From Solwaraspora sp. WMMD1047 (GTDB taxonomy: Bacteria > Actinomycetota > Actinomycetes > Mycobacteriales > Micromonosporaceae), in assembly GCF_029626155.1 (NCBI RefSeq), contig NZ_JARUBL010000001.1:5980501-6044500 (forward strand): DNA of 64,000 nt, written 5' to 3'. The notes under the pieces were generated by a model, which was not told where the DNA came from, did no database searches, and worked only from the letters and a program-made list of their open reading frames with translations. Made by a program: the position numbers and the translations under genes. Below, in pieces: positions 16,884-25,929 of the stretch (position 1 is its first letter; every line of letters starts with the position of its first letter).

Positions 16884-18052
16884 GCGCGAATCACATTGGC
16901 GTCCGCGTACGGCACTGGCGGCTCAAGCGAGGGCTGTCTCAGCGGGCGCTCGCGGAGCTGGCCGGATTTACCCAGGGCTACATCGCGCAGATAGAGGCCG
17001 GCACCTCGCCCCTGGACAAGCGCAGCTCGCAGGTATCGCTCGCCCAGGCGCTACAGGTCTCGGTGGCCGACCTGACCGGGCAGCCATACGATCCCCAGAG
17101 CATCGAGCACTCCGTCGCGGCCACCGCGTTGCCCGCCCTCCGGGGAGCGCTGATGGCGATATCGCTCGACGACCGGCACACCGCCGCCCGGGGCCTCGAT
17201 CAACTCCGTGCGGTCTTCGACAACGCGGTTGAATTGCACAACACGTGCCGGTACGACCGGCTCCTACCGATACTCCCCGCCCTGCTATTGGACCTCCACG
17301 CCCACCGAGACAATCCCGAAGCAGCCACCATGCTGGTCTGGATCTCATACGCCACCACCTTCGCGGCCAAGTACCTGGGCTACGTCGACCTCTCCATGCT
17401 CGCCGCCCAACAGTGTCGAACGATCGCTCCCACCCTCGCCGATCCGGCCTGGCTGGCGGTCGCGGAGTTCGCCGCCCTCCACGCACTCCCCCCGGAAGCG
17501 AAGGACGTGGCCCAGCGACACACTGCCGCGGCACTCGACCGCACCGAGGCCGCCGCAGGCGACACAAGGGCGGCCCAGGTTTACGGAATGCTCCACCTGA
17601 CCGCAGCGATGTCGTCCGCCATCACCGGCCGCACCGATGCCGCCCACGCACACCTCAACGAGGCCGAGCAAGTAGCGCAGCGCGTCGGCGAACGCAACTT
17701 CGCACAGATGTGGTTCGGTCCCACGAATGTCGTCATCTGGCGGATGGGTGTGTACGCCGAGCTCGGTGAGGGTGACCGGGTCAGCGCCATACCGGAGATC
17801 GACCCGACCCGTCTCGGCTCGTTGAACCGCCAGGCCACCTACTACGCCGACATGGGCCGCTCGCTCGCCCAGTCAAAGGGGAACGAACCCCGAGCACTCG
17901 CCGCCCTGCTGCGTGCCGAGTCGATCGCGCCGCAGCGGGTGAGATTGTCTCCCCAGGTACGGGAGACCGTCGGCGCCATGCTTCGTAGGGCTAGAGCGAC
18001 CGCCGGTGGGCGCGAACTACACACCCTCGCCCGACGTCTCGGGACGGTCTGA
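16880..18052 (+). CDS. XRE-family regulator with helical C-terminal domain
   Basis: This 390-residue protein has an XRE/Cro helix-turn-helix at residues ~5-60 (RHWRLKRGLSQRALAELAGF, then YIAQIEAG). The rest is a long Ala-rich helical region likely to form TPR-type repeats. Such proteins are widespread cytoplasmic regulators in Streptomyces and Micromonospora. Translation is coupled to the flavoprotein gene through the ATGA at 16880-16883, so the regulator may respond to a state sensed by the flavoprotein. Ligand unknown. Confidence 0.75.
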   Translation: MSANHIGVRVRHWRLKRGLSQRALAELAGFTQGYIAQIEAGTSPLDKRSSQVSLAQALQVSVADLTGQPYDPQSIEHSVAATALPALRGALMAISLDDRHTAARGLDQLRAVFDNAVELHNTCRYDRLLPILPALLLDLHAHRDNPEAATMLVWISYATTFAAKYLGYVDLSMLAAQQCRTIAPTLADPAWLAVAEFAALHALPPEAKDVAQRHTAAALDRTEAAAGDTRAAQVYGMLHLTAAMSSAITGRTDAAHAHLNEAEQVAQRVGERNFAQMWFGPTNVVIWRMGVYAELGEGDRVSAIPEIDPTRLGSLNRQATYYADMGRSLAQSKGNEPRALAALLRAESIAPQRVRLSPQVRETVGAMLRRARATAGGRELHTLARRLGTV

Positions 18053-18178
18053 CGGCACGACCCAGGTTGACCAGCCGAGACTCGAGCCACCTCGTCTCCA
18101 CCACTTTGCAGCACATGCGGCCGGTCCTATCTCGGGGCAAGCCGTCGCCGCAGGATTGGCACATGAGCCTGCAATTTC

Positions 18179-18732
18179 TCAGTTGTCCCGCAAGGTCTTG
18201 GGAAGAGTCGCCAATCGGTCGAGCAGCACCCAGCTGTCCCGCTCAATCTCGCGGACCCGGCCGGCGGCACCGGCAGGTCGAAGTCGTCCTCGAACGCGCG
18301 GCCGTCCGGCGGGCCGGCACCTCGTGGTCCGGGACCGGCTCGGTGCGCTCACCGTTCGCCCGGGCGTCGGCCTCGGCGATGCTTGTCACGTTCAGCCGGT
18401 TGTGCAGGAACCGCGCCCGCCCCCCTGGACAGTTCGTGGCCGACCGCCACCGCCTCCATCTCGTTGAGAGTGCAGTGGTTGCCCGCCTCGTCGGTCCAGT
18501 CCCGGGTGTACATCCGCCCGAACACCACCACCGGGTCGCTGACCCCGACCGAGGCGCCCACCCCCACGGCCAGCTTCCGCCAACAGTTGCACCGCACCCG
18601 GTTGTGAGGCAGCCCCATCTGAGCGTTTCCGGCCCACACACCGGTGGGGCGTGCCTCAAGAAGACCGTGCGAGCACACCCGCCGAGGCGCGCCGGACGGC
18701 CCGCAGCGGACGCCACAGCTCACGCTCTGCAC
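18179..18732 (-). pseudogene. Decayed ssb-like gene (single-stranded DNA-binding protein)
   Basis: Parts of an actinobacterial SSB-like protein are scattered over three minus-strand frames. One frame reads VRCNCWRKLAVGVGASV, then VVVFGRMYTRDW, then EAVAVGHELSRG, which match the OB-fold core. A second frame continues with ARFLHNRLNV and EADARANGE. A third supplies an acidic EDDFDLPVPPAG tail. The N-terminal strand is missing or unrecognisable. At least two frameshifts are therefore needed, so no functional product is expected. A further frame ends RDSWVLLDRLATLPKTLRDN before a TGA at 18179; whether it belongs to the same gene is unclear. Confidence 0.6.
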
Positions 18733-18908
18733 ATGAACCTAAGTCGCTCAGAGACCGGCTGACGTGCTGAGTGAGAAAGTAACGCGCCGAGCGGGATGCT
18801 GTTGCGTCCGTGCATCACTGTGCGATGCTCTGCACTGCAATGAAAGCAGGGAAGACCCCCGCCCCAATGGTTCCGAAGCCCGAGGCGGAGGCCCTCCCAC
18901 CCGGCTGG

Positions 18909-18941
18909 GGGCTCATCTGACCCTGGAGGTCAGGTGAGCCC
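18909..18941 (-). terminator. Strong hairpin over the end of the 54-residue ORF
   Basis: A 14-bp stem with one mismatch and a 5-nt loop (arms 18909-18922 and 18928-18941, GGGCTCA ... TGAGCCC) spans the stop codon of the small gene. There is no clear T-tract after it, so it may be a U-less actinobacterial terminator or an mRNA-stabilising hairpin. Confidence 0.5.
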
Positions 18942-19094
18942 GCACCCGTTTCCGGACGCCAGCATCCCTGCCAGCGCCACGGCGTAGATGAGGATCTTCA
19001 GCACGAGTGCTGTCACCTCGCCTGCTTGCCGCCACCGATCGGTCTTGGTTCGCAGGCTCCTTCTACGGCCGGTAGGCCGTTCCCGACGCGCCAT
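18930..19094 (-). CDS. 54-residue single-pass membrane protein
   Basis: The N-terminal half is strongly basic (MARRERPTGRRRSLR, then KTDRWR). It is followed by one hydrophobic segment (TALVLKILIYAVALAGMLAS, residues 28-47) and a short GNGCGLT tail. A strong ribosome-binding site (AGGAGAGG, 8 bases upstream) precedes the ATG at 19094, which is why I accept this short frame over the long shadows around it. The gene ends inside a strong hairpin. It lies alone between the ssb remnant and the Tad operon. Function unknown. Confidence 0.55.
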   Translation of the reverse strand: MARRERPTGRRRSLRTKTDRWRQAGEVTALVLKILIYAVALAGMLASGNGCGLT

Positions 19095-19780
19095 CCAGGC
19101 AACCTCTCCTCGATCGAGACAGAAGGCATTCGCCTCCCGTACGTCGAGGCGAACAGCTCGACCTTCCCTCTCCCTCCGCGAATCGGTTTCCGGGCTGGTG
19201 CGCCAAGCCGTCACTGTAGTGGCCGGACCCGACGACCTCGCCCGCGACACGTCTGGGCGTGTCGCCGTCCTAGGCGAGACCCATCCAGGCGTCCTGAGGC
19301 CGTCGTCCGGGCTGGCCGGCCGCCTCTGCAACGGAGGGCGACCCTCAAGAACTCCCAGGCCAGATGCGGTTGTCACACGACGAGTGGGCAGAAAGAACTT
19401 GGGATGCTGGTGCCGAAACTTCTTGCCGAGAACATCCACCATCGGCCACCCGTTGTCGGAGGCGGGGCGCCCAATGCGGTCACCGGGGCGCCCCCGGACG
19501 CCGCCACGAGACACGTCACCGCACCGACCGGAACGCGGACCCATGGGGCCTGACCTGGGGCCGACCGCTCTGGCGGGGGGTAAGGCCGGACATGCCGGCC
19601 GCCCGCTGCCCGCCCGGACACCCTGACTGGTCTTCCCAGAACATGTGCCGCTGGTGTCGAGCGAGGAACACAACGCCCCGCACCAGGCCGCCCACAGGCC
19701 GAGCCATCTGAGATGTCACCTACCGGCGCGGCAGACCCGGATGCCGCAGATGCGGTCGGCTTGATGCCGTCGCGCGAGGT
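19095..19780. other. 686 bp without a supported gene
   Basis: Several long frames are open here because of the GC content, but their translations are Arg/Pro/Gly-rich without ribosome-binding sites or recognisable motifs. Part of it lies downstream of the Tad operon (which ends at 19781), and it may be decayed DNA like the neighbouring ssb remnant. Confidence 0.4.
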
Positions 19781-21196
19781 TCAGCGTCGCGGCCTCGGCG
19801 CCGTGTCGGTCGGCCTGCGGTGTTCAACTGCGGTAGCTTCGGTCTGGGGCGCCGAGCCACCATCGAACGACATCGTCACCGTGGCTGTCGGACTCCGGGC
19901 GCCGACGCCGAGGGCCATGATGAAGTTGTGGCGCCGTAGTTCGTTGAGGCCGCGGACGATGGTGGCGATCGCCGAGTGTGCCGGTCCGGCTCTGGTCCAG
20001 GCCTCGGTGGCGTAGAAGATGCCGCCGCGAGACGTGCTAGCGAGTTGTTTCTCGGTGACGCACAGGAGACGTCGTTCGGTGAGCGATCTGGTCACTTCCA
20101 GGACCGAGTGGGCCAGGCCGGGGAGGAGCCGCGCCTGCTCGTCCAGCACCTGCCGGGTCGGCACGTGAATCAGCGCGGACGGCCGACCGAGGGTGGAGCG
20201 AACGATGTCCGCCGAGTGTAGTAGGCGCTGCAGGGTGGGGTCGGATCGGCGTGCCGTACGAGGTCCGAGGTTGCCGAGGACGGTCGCGACCTCCCGCCAC
20301 TTCGCCAACGCGGCGACGGCGCCGTCCGATTCGTCTTTCTGCGCTCCTGACCAGGTGAACGTTGCCGCCCCGGCGACGAGTACGGCGAGCCGGGCGGCCT
20401 CGGTGGCGTGCGCGAGATCCAGCCTCCGCGGATCACGAACTCCCAAGGCACGGACAGCGGAGATGACACCGGTCACGTCCTGCAGAGTGGCGACCGGTAC
20501 GTATGCGTCCGGGGCTGGTGCCGGCGCGACCTGCAGGAGGTGCAGCAGCCGGTGCCCCGGGGTCGCGGCGATCCGGCGGAGCCCCGCGTCGAGGTCCCGA
20601 TCGTCTTGCCTCCGGAGGTAGGCCACCTGCTGGGCGTAGAGCGCCCCGATGGTCCGATCTCGGGTGCCGGCCCCGAGCCACCGGGCGAGGCGTTCGTCGA
20701 GCATCCGCGCGGCCAGGGCAAGAGTTGCCAGGTCGGCAAGCGCGCCGGCCCTGCCTGCACCGTTGCGGATCGCGATCCCTTCCGGTGTCGCCGGCCGCTG
20801 ATCGCCGACGTGGCTGGCGAGGATGTCCCCCGCCACCAGCACGGAGTCGCCGGCTCCCCGCAGAACTCCGACGATCGGACTGGGCGACGAAACCCGGGAG
20901 ACCGGTGGCGGCGACGGCTGAATCTGCCGGTCCACAGCGCCCCGGAGCCACGCGATTGCCTGAAGCTTGTCGAGCCGGCCACCGCCATCGACGAGTTGCT
21001 CGATCGGCTGCCGCTGGACCGGCTCGTCCGGGAACGCCAGCAGGTCCACCAAATGACGTAGCCCGCGGTACGTCCTGTCACGGGCGGCGAGGGCGTGAGC
21101 CGCCTGTCCGTGGCTGGTGCAGCCGCCCGAGGTGGCATGGTCGGCTGCCTGGCCGATCAGGTCAGCAGCCCGCACCAGGCACTCGCCGAGGTTCAT
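19781..21196 (-). CDS. Unknown protein, last gene of the Tad-type operon
   Basis: This 471-residue, Ala/Arg/Leu-rich, mostly helical protein has no family I recognise. No membrane segment or nucleotide-binding motif is visible. The ATG at 21196 lies in a 4-bp overlap with the preceding gene, so it is expressed with the pilus operon. The N-terminus MNLGECLVRAADLIGQAADH resembles an amphipathic helix. The longer upstream frame is a shadow of the neighbouring genes. Confidence 0.6.
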   Translation of the reverse strand: MNLGECLVRAADLIGQAADHATSGGCTSHGQAAHALAARDRTYRGLRHLVDLLAFPDEPVQRQPIEQLVDGGGRLDKLQAIAWLRGAVDRQIQPSPPPVSRVSSPSPIVGVLRGAGDSVLVAGDILASHVGDQRPATPEGIAIRNGAGRAGALADLATLALAARMLDERLARWLGAGTRDRTIGALYAQQVAYLRRQDDRDLDAGLRRIAATPGHRLLHLLQVAPAPAPDAYVPVATLQDVTGVISAVRALGVRDPRRLDLAHATEAARLAVLVAGAATFTWSGAQKDESDGAVAALAKWREVATVLGNLGPRTARRSDPTLQRLLHSADIVRSTLGRPSALIHVPTRQVLDEQARLLPGLAHSVLEVTRSLTERRLLCVTEKQLASTSRGGIFYATEAWTRAGPAHSAIATIVRGLNELRRHNFIMALGVGARSPTATVTMSFDGGSAPQTEATAVEHRRPTDTAPRPRR

Positions 21197-21612
21197 CGCG
21201 AACCGTTCAGCGCCGTCCCCAGCCGGCCTGACGCCGCCGCCCACGCCCATCGCTGATCGGCGGGCTGAGCCGGATCGGCGGCGGCCCGGTCCAGCCGGTC
21301 CACCACCGCCTCCAGCAACGCCCGGGTCTCCGCCACGAAATCCTGCCCGACCAACGGGCTCACGCTCAGGCTGAGCGGACGAAGGTCTCCGTAGAGATCG
21401 TCCGCGACACTCTGGGCCGCCGTACCCATCGCGTCCCAGGCCAGCATCTCGCCCACGTCGGCGGGAGCCGGCTGGGTCTGCCACCCGAATCGGACCAGTT
21501 CCAGCGCCACCCGCACAGCGCCGTCCGACTCCAAGGTCAGCCGCACATCGGCCTGGGCCCACTGCAGCGCAGCGACGTAGTCGAGAGTGATGTCGGGGTC
21601 CGAAGTCGTCAT
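21193..21612 (-). CDS. Unknown 139-residue protein of the Tad-type operon
   Basis: This acidic small protein is unrelated to anything I recognise. The ATG at 21612 follows AGGAG at 7 bases; an ATG at 21633 in a 4-bp overlap with the upstream gene is the alternative start. It is coupled to the downstream gene by the overlap at 21193-21196. Ending in a predicted helix, it may be a partner of the LysM-BTAD protein, but this is only from position. Confidence 0.55.
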   Translation of the reverse strand: MTTSDPDITLDYVAALQWAQADVRLTLESDGAVRVALELVRFGWQTQPAPADVGEMLAWDAMGTAAQSVADDLYGDLRPLSLSVSPLVGQDFVAETRALLEAVVDRLDRAAADPAQPADQRWAWAAASGRLGTALNGSR

Positions 21613-21629
21613 CGGAGGTCTCCTCTCCG

Positions 21630-24600
21630 TCATCCGGTCCGCAGCAGGTCACCGACCAGGCGGTGGATCGCCGCGTACGTGCCAACCGCCAGCTCCTCGG
21701 GAACCTCCACCTCCCGAATCCTGACCAGGTCGTCGAGCAGGGTGCGCAGTTCGGCGGTGCGGCCATCGGCGTGGGCGGCGCGCATCGCGTCGATCCACGG
21801 ATGGTCATCCACTCGCGCCGGGTCGGCCTGCCACGCTCGTTCAACCGCCCACCGCGCCCCCGCGGTGTCCCCCTGGGCCAGACAGTGTTCCGCCAGCTGG
21901 TGGGCGGTGTCGACCACCGCCGAGGCGAGGTTGTGCGGCTGAATCGTGCTGTCCGGCAGCCAGGTGTAGGGATTACGGTACCCCGACGAGTACGGCAGCT
22001 CCGCCCCCGCGAGCGGCTCTCCGCGTACCAGATCAAGGGCTTGCCGCAGATCGTCGGCGCCGGCCGGACCACACCGCTCGCCACGGGCCCGCAGCCTGCG
22101 GAACAGCTGCCAGTCGAGCAGGTATCCCGGCGTCAACCGGTAACGGCGGTCCACGCCGGAGTTCGGTGGGAGCCACTGGGCGCCGTCGGGGGTCTCGCCG
22201 AGCCAGCGTCGGGCCTTGCTGATGGCGACCCGCCGGCTGCGGGCGTTGACCATCGTCCCGGGCCACAACGCGTCGTCAATCTGCTCACCGGTCGCGCCGG
22301 TGCGGCCCCGCTGGGCCAGGTAGACGATGATCTCGGAGTAGAAGCGGCGGCGCTCCTCCGGTGGCTCGCCGGGCGCTTCGACCAGCACAGGGCCGAGGAT
22401 GGCGATGCGCGGCCGGTCGGGGTCGCCCGTCCGCCAGGCCGCCAGGTCCGCGTCGAGCTCCGGGTCCTCGGGCAGTGCCGGTACGCGCTGCGTGGGGTCG
22501 GGCACCACCGGCCTCCTCTCCTGTTCCGCGTCGTCGTCGCGCGCGTCGGTCGAGTTGGTCTGCGCCCGGCCGCTGTCCGCCGGTTCCGGTTCGGTGGAAT
22601 GGGCGGGATCGAGCAGGTGGCCGTGGGCGTCGGTGCCGGCCGCCCATCGTTCGGGTTCCGGCGCCGGCGGTACGGGCTCGTCGGCCGGCTCCTCGCCGGT
22701 GGCGGCGGCCCGGGCGGTACGCATCGCGGCGGCGAGCTGGGCGAGCTGGTCCGAAGGCAGGCGTACGCCGGTGGCGCTGGTGATGCTGAGCCAGTCGACT
22801 CCGAGGGTGCCGTCTGCGGCTACCTCGATGTGCCACTCGGCCGGCGTTGGCGTCGCCACCACCGCCGCCACTCCGCACCTGCCGGTGATCCGGAGCTGGC
22901 CCTCAAGGGCCGTCACCTCGTCGGTGGAGTCGCCGTCGGCTTGGGGGTCGGCGATGAGTAGGACCAGCGGCATCCAGGCGTCCGCGCCGACGTCGCGGAC
23001 TCGGCCTTCGAAGGCGTCGACGAGTTCGCGGTCGGCGAGCGCGGTGGCGTTGCCCGTTGCGCGCCGGCGGACCCGGCTGATGGCGTCGGTCACGGACGAG
23101 GCGATCCGGACCCGGTCCTCGCTGAGTGCGGCGAGGTTCTCCGCGTCGGCGGGGTCGAAGCCGGCGAGCAGGATCTCAACGTCGTCGCTCCACTGCGCGG
23201 TGGCCAGCTCCGCGGCAAGGTAGCGCAGCAGGTCGGCGGATCGTTCCGGAGAACCACCGACGCTCAGGACGCCGGTGCGCTCCAGGTCGACGAGGAGGTG
23301 CTCGCCACCCGGCCGGGAGGCGATGGTGGCGAGGGCGGGCACCGGTGCGAGCAGGTCGTCGGCCTCGGGCAACTCCGCCTTGGCGTCCAGGTTCCAGCTC
23401 CGGCCGCCATCGCCGACCCGGTACGGGGCCGGTGGGCGATGGTCCGGGGAGGCGAGGACCAGGTGAAGCTCGTCTTCGGCCATCCAGGCGGCGGCGATGT
23501 CGGGCAGTGTGCCCTCCCGATCCCGCAAGCCGGCGGCGAGACCGCGCAGCGCGACGTCGAGCCGGTTGATGTCGGTCGGCCTGGCGGCGGCCCGGGCACG
23601 TACCTCGGTCTTCGGGTCGGCTGGCTGGATGATGCGGCGGTTCGGGCGGCGGAACTGCCGCTGCCGTTGCCGCCGCTGCGCCAACCGGACCAGCAGCAGC
23701 GCGGTCAACATCCCGGCGGTGGCGAAGACGGCCGCCACCGGAAGCAACTGGTTGACGAGCTCGTCGTCATCGGCTGGGGCGGGTTCCTGGTCAACGGAAG
23801 CGGTCGGGTCGGGATCGGCCACCGCGCTGGGGCTCGGAGTTGGCGCCGGGTCCGCCGACGGTGATGTGGTCGGGCGGGGGGACGGGCGCGGTCGTTCGTT
23901 CGGGCTACGCCGCTCGGCTCCGGTCCCGGGAAGCACGTCTCCGGTGGCGTGGGCGCGGGGGCCCCGGTCGTGGGCGTCGGCGGGAAGGCGTACCCGTTGT
24001 CCCTTCTGGATGTGGTCGGGGAAGCGGGGATCGGCGCGGCGCAGCTCGGGGTTGATCCGGGCGATCTCCCGGTAGCGGTCGCCGTCGCCGAGGTAGCGCT
24101 CGGCGACGTGGAAGAGCCAGTCGTCGTGCTCGATCGCGTACACCGGTCCGGTCTGCGGTCCGGCGGCCCGGAAGGTCGTAGCGGCGAACCCGGTGGCCGG
24201 GCCGTGGATGACGGGCTGGCCGATCGCCGGAGCGGCCACCGCTGCCGCGGCCGCACTCGCGTTCGCGGCGGCAGGGGAAGCGATGATCGCCAGCGCGGCG
24301 GCGACGAGGACTGCGGCCCGGCGTTGCTGCCAGGCCAGGCCGAACAACCGGGGCGGGCGGCGCCGCAGCAGCTGGAACGGGATCTCCACCAGCAGGGGTA
24401 CGGCGAACGAGGCCCAGCCGAGCCAGCCGGCCAGGGTGATTCCGGTCAGGAAGACGCTGCCGTCGTCGCGGCTGGTCAGCGCCGCCACCACGGTCGACCA
24501 GTCGGGCAGGCTTTCGGGCAGCGGGTTGCCGGCAAGGCGGTAGAGCGCGTACGGGATGCCGACCAGTAGCACGAGGATGGCGGCGGTGCCGGCGAGGCTG

Positions 24601-24653
24601 GTGGTGGCACGACGGCCGGTGGAGCCGGCCGGGCTGGTCGTCCAGTTCGTCAT
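21630..24653 (-). CDS. Membrane LysM-BTAD protein (SARP-like regulator fused to membrane/LysM region)
   Basis: This 1007-residue protein has three N-terminal hydrophobic segments (about 21-41, 66-92 and 113-130) and a LysM domain (about 171-223, ending QKGQRVRLP). A Pro/Thr/Ser-rich linker and a fourth hydrophobic segment (about 300-322) follow. After a long cytoplasmic region comes a C-terminal winged-helix plus bacterial transcriptional activation (BTAD) domain (about 770-1007), as in SARP regulators. LysM binds peptidoglycan, so the protein could link wall contact outside to a regulator-like domain inside. Such proteins are typical companions of actinobacterial Tad-like loci. It follows the TadE/G-like gene by 6 bp and overlaps the next frame. 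Whether the BTAD region binds DNA while membrane-tethered is unknown. Confidence 0.75.
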   Translation of the reverse strand: MTNWTTSPAGSTGRRATTSLAGTAAILVLLVGIPYALYRLAGNPLPESLPDWSTVVAALTSRDDGSVFLTGITLAGWLGWASFAVPLLVEIPFQLLRRRPPRLFGLAWQQRRAAVLVAAALAIIASPAAANASAAAAAVAAPAIGQPVIHGPATGFAATTFRAAGPQTGPVYAIEHDDWLFHVAERYLGDGDRYREIARINPELRRADPRFPDHIQKGQRVRLPADAHDRGPRAHATGDVLPGTGAERRSPNERPRPSPRPTTSPSADPAPTPSPSAVADPDPTASVDQEPAPADDDELVNQLLPVAAVFATAGMLTALLLVRLAQRRQRQRQFRRPNRRIIQPADPKTEVRARAAARPTDINRLDVALRGLAAGLRDREGTLPDIAAAWMAEDELHLVLASPDHRPPAPYRVGDGGRSWNLDAKAELPEADDLLAPVPALATIASRPGGEHLLVDLERTGVLSVGGSPERSADLLRYLAAELATAQWSDDVEILLAGFDPADAENLAALSEDRVRIASSVTDAISRVRRRATGNATALADRELVDAFEGRVRDVGADAWMPLVLLIADPQADGDSTDEVTALEGQLRITGRCGVAAVVATPTPAEWHIEVAADGTLGVDWLSITSATGVRLPSDQLAQLAAAMRTARAAATGEEPADEPVPPAPEPERWAAGTDAHGHLLDPAHSTEPEPADSGRAQTNSTDARDDDAEQERRPVVPDPTQRVPALPEDPELDADLAAWRTGDPDRPRIAILGPVLVEAPGEPPEERRRFYSEIIVYLAQRGRTGATGEQIDDALWPGTMVNARSRRVAISKARRWLGETPDGAQWLPPNSGVDRRYRLTPGYLLDWQLFRRLRARGERCGPAGADDLRQALDLVRGEPLAGAELPYSSGYRNPYTWLPDSTIQPHNLASAVVDTAHQLAEHCLAQGDTAGARWAVERAWQADPARVDDHPWIDAMRAAHADGRTAELRTLLDDLVRIREVEVPEELAVGTYAAIHRLVGDLLRTG

Positions 24654-24659
24654 CCCGGT

Positions 24660-25091
24660 TCACCCGACCAGCAGGTTGGCGGTGACGGTGGCGGTGCCCT
24701 CCAGCGGCGGAACGCCGGGGATCGCGTCGACCATCAGCGGGTCGTAGCCGATGGTCACCGTGACGGTGACCTGCTGCCCGTCGGGTGCGACCTCCATGTT
24801 CCAATCGGTCACGCCGGCGGTGGTCAGGTAGTGCCGTACGGCGTCCGCCGCCAGCTCCGGGTCGACCGTCTTCTCGCCGCCGTCGATCGCGTCCGGCAAC
24901 CGGATCGCCTGGCCGCCGGCCCGGGCTGCCTCGGCGGCGATGTTCTCCGCCCGCTGGCTCGTCCGGATGTAGCCGGCGCCGTCACCGGCCAGGCCGATCA
25001 GGGCGATGAGCCCGGGCATGACGATGGCGTAGAACAGGCCGATCCGGCCGCTGTCGAGAGCGGCCCGGCGGCTGAGCGTCGGTGGCGTCAT
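24660..25091 (-). CDS. TadE/TadG-like pilus protein
   Basis: This 143-residue protein has one N-terminal hydrophobic segment (GLFYAIVMPGLIALIGLAGD, about 18-37). Helical QRAENIAAEAARAGGQA follows, the pattern of TadG/TadE-like minor pseudopilins. A beta-rich C-terminal part (QQVTVTVTIGYDPL, ATVTANLLVG) would face outward. The ATG lies in a 4-bp overlap with the preceding gene. It probably inserts into or caps the Flp-type pilus in the membrane. Confidence 0.7.
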   Translation of the reverse strand: MTPPTLSRRAALDSGRIGLFYAIVMPGLIALIGLAGDGAGYIRTSQRAENIAAEAARAGGQAIRLPDAIDGGEKTVDPELAADAVRHYLTTAGVTDWNMEVAPDGQQVTVTVTIGYDPLMVDAIPGVPPLEGTATVTANLLVG

Positions 25092-25510
25092 CCGGTCCTA
25101 CTCCGATAGAGGTCGAGTGGGGAGCTGTACTGCGCGCTCACCCAGTGGGTCGGGGGTATGCCAGGCAGCGCCGCGTCGGCCAGGGAGACCTGGCAGGCGA
25201 TCGCGACGGTGACCGCCGCGGGCTCACCGATCGCGTACGCGAACTGGCTCGTGTCGACGGTGACGTCCAGGGTCTGGCAGGTCAGACCCTGTCCGGCGAG
25301 CGTTTCGATGGCTGAGTCGCGGGCTCGGGTGCGGGCGGTATCCGGGTCGCGGGCGAGCGAGGCGACCCGCGCGGCCGAGTAGGCGGCGGAGTCGACCGCC
25401 GCCCAGGCGAAGCTGACCCGGCCGACGAAGACGGCGAGGCTGGCCACGAGCATCAGGCTCGGCGCGAGGATCGCCAGCTCGATGGTGACCGAGCCACCCT
25501 GGCGCCTCAC
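25088..25510 (-). CDS. tadE: TadE-family pseudopilin
   Basis: This 140-residue protein starts with the prepilin-like motif GG|SVTIELAILAPSLMLVAS: a glycine cleavage site, Glu at +5 and a hydrophobic helix. AYSAARVASLARD follows, as in TadE proteins. A pair of cysteines (CQTLDV and AIACQ) may form a disulfide outside. It overlaps genes on both sides by 4 bp. It is likely processed by a prepilin peptidase, none of which is encoded in this window. Confidence 0.8.
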   Translation of the reverse strand: MRRQGGSVTIELAILAPSLMLVASLAVFVGRVSFAWAAVDSAAYSAARVASLARDPDTARTRARDSAIETLAGQGLTCQTLDVTVDTSQFAYAIGEPAAVTVAIACQVSLADAALPGIPPTHWVSAQYSSPLDLYRSRTG

Positions 25511-25929
25511 GGCTCGTCCTCCGTGGTGAAGCGTTCCAGGCCCGCGTACGCGGTCTGGCTGACGGTCAGGTCCAGCCCGAACCAGCTCAGCGCGTCGCCC
25601 GTGACGGTGACCCGGACGGCCGTCGGCTCGTCGCCGTCCTCGGCGACCGGCGTCACGGCGATCTCCCAGTCGGTGAGCAGGTCGCCCATCCGATTCAGGT
25701 AGCCCGCCGCGCGGGACTCCCCCGCACCCGGCTCGGCACCGTAGGCCGACTCGGCCGCGGCCCCGAGCTGCGCGGCTGCCAACGCGACGTTCCGTCCCGA
25801 GAAGACCAGTGCGACCTGGACGCCGAGCATGATCAGCACCACGAAGATCGGGAAGAGGATGGCCAGCTCTATCGAGGCCGAGCCCTGGTCCGGCCGCCGC
25901 CCGTGGCCGCTCGGCCGGCCCGGTCTCAC
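25507..25929 (-). CDS. tadE: TadE-family pseudopilin
   Basis: This 140-residue protein has the prepilin-like G|SASIELAILFPIFVVLIM motif at its N-terminus, with Glu at +5, followed by a long helix (NVALAAAQLGAAAESAYG). The start is taken as the GTG at 25929, which overlaps the stop of the Flp-like gene as GTGA; the frame extends upstream only as a shadow. It is a minor pseudopilin of the Tad pilus, distinct in sequence from its paralogue directly downstream. Confidence 0.8.
   Translation of the reverse strand: MRPGRPSGHGRRPDQGSASIELAILFPIFVVLIMLGVQVALVFSGRNVALAAAQLGAAAESAYGAEPGAGESRAAGYLNRMGDLLTDWEIAVTPVAEDGDEPTAVRVTVTGDALSWFGLDLTVSQTAYAGLERFTTEDEP

Noticed and set aside
19095-19780. Long plus-strand frames at 18988-19711.
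   Set aside because: They are low-complexity Arg-rich translations, have no ribosome-binding site and no recognisable motif.
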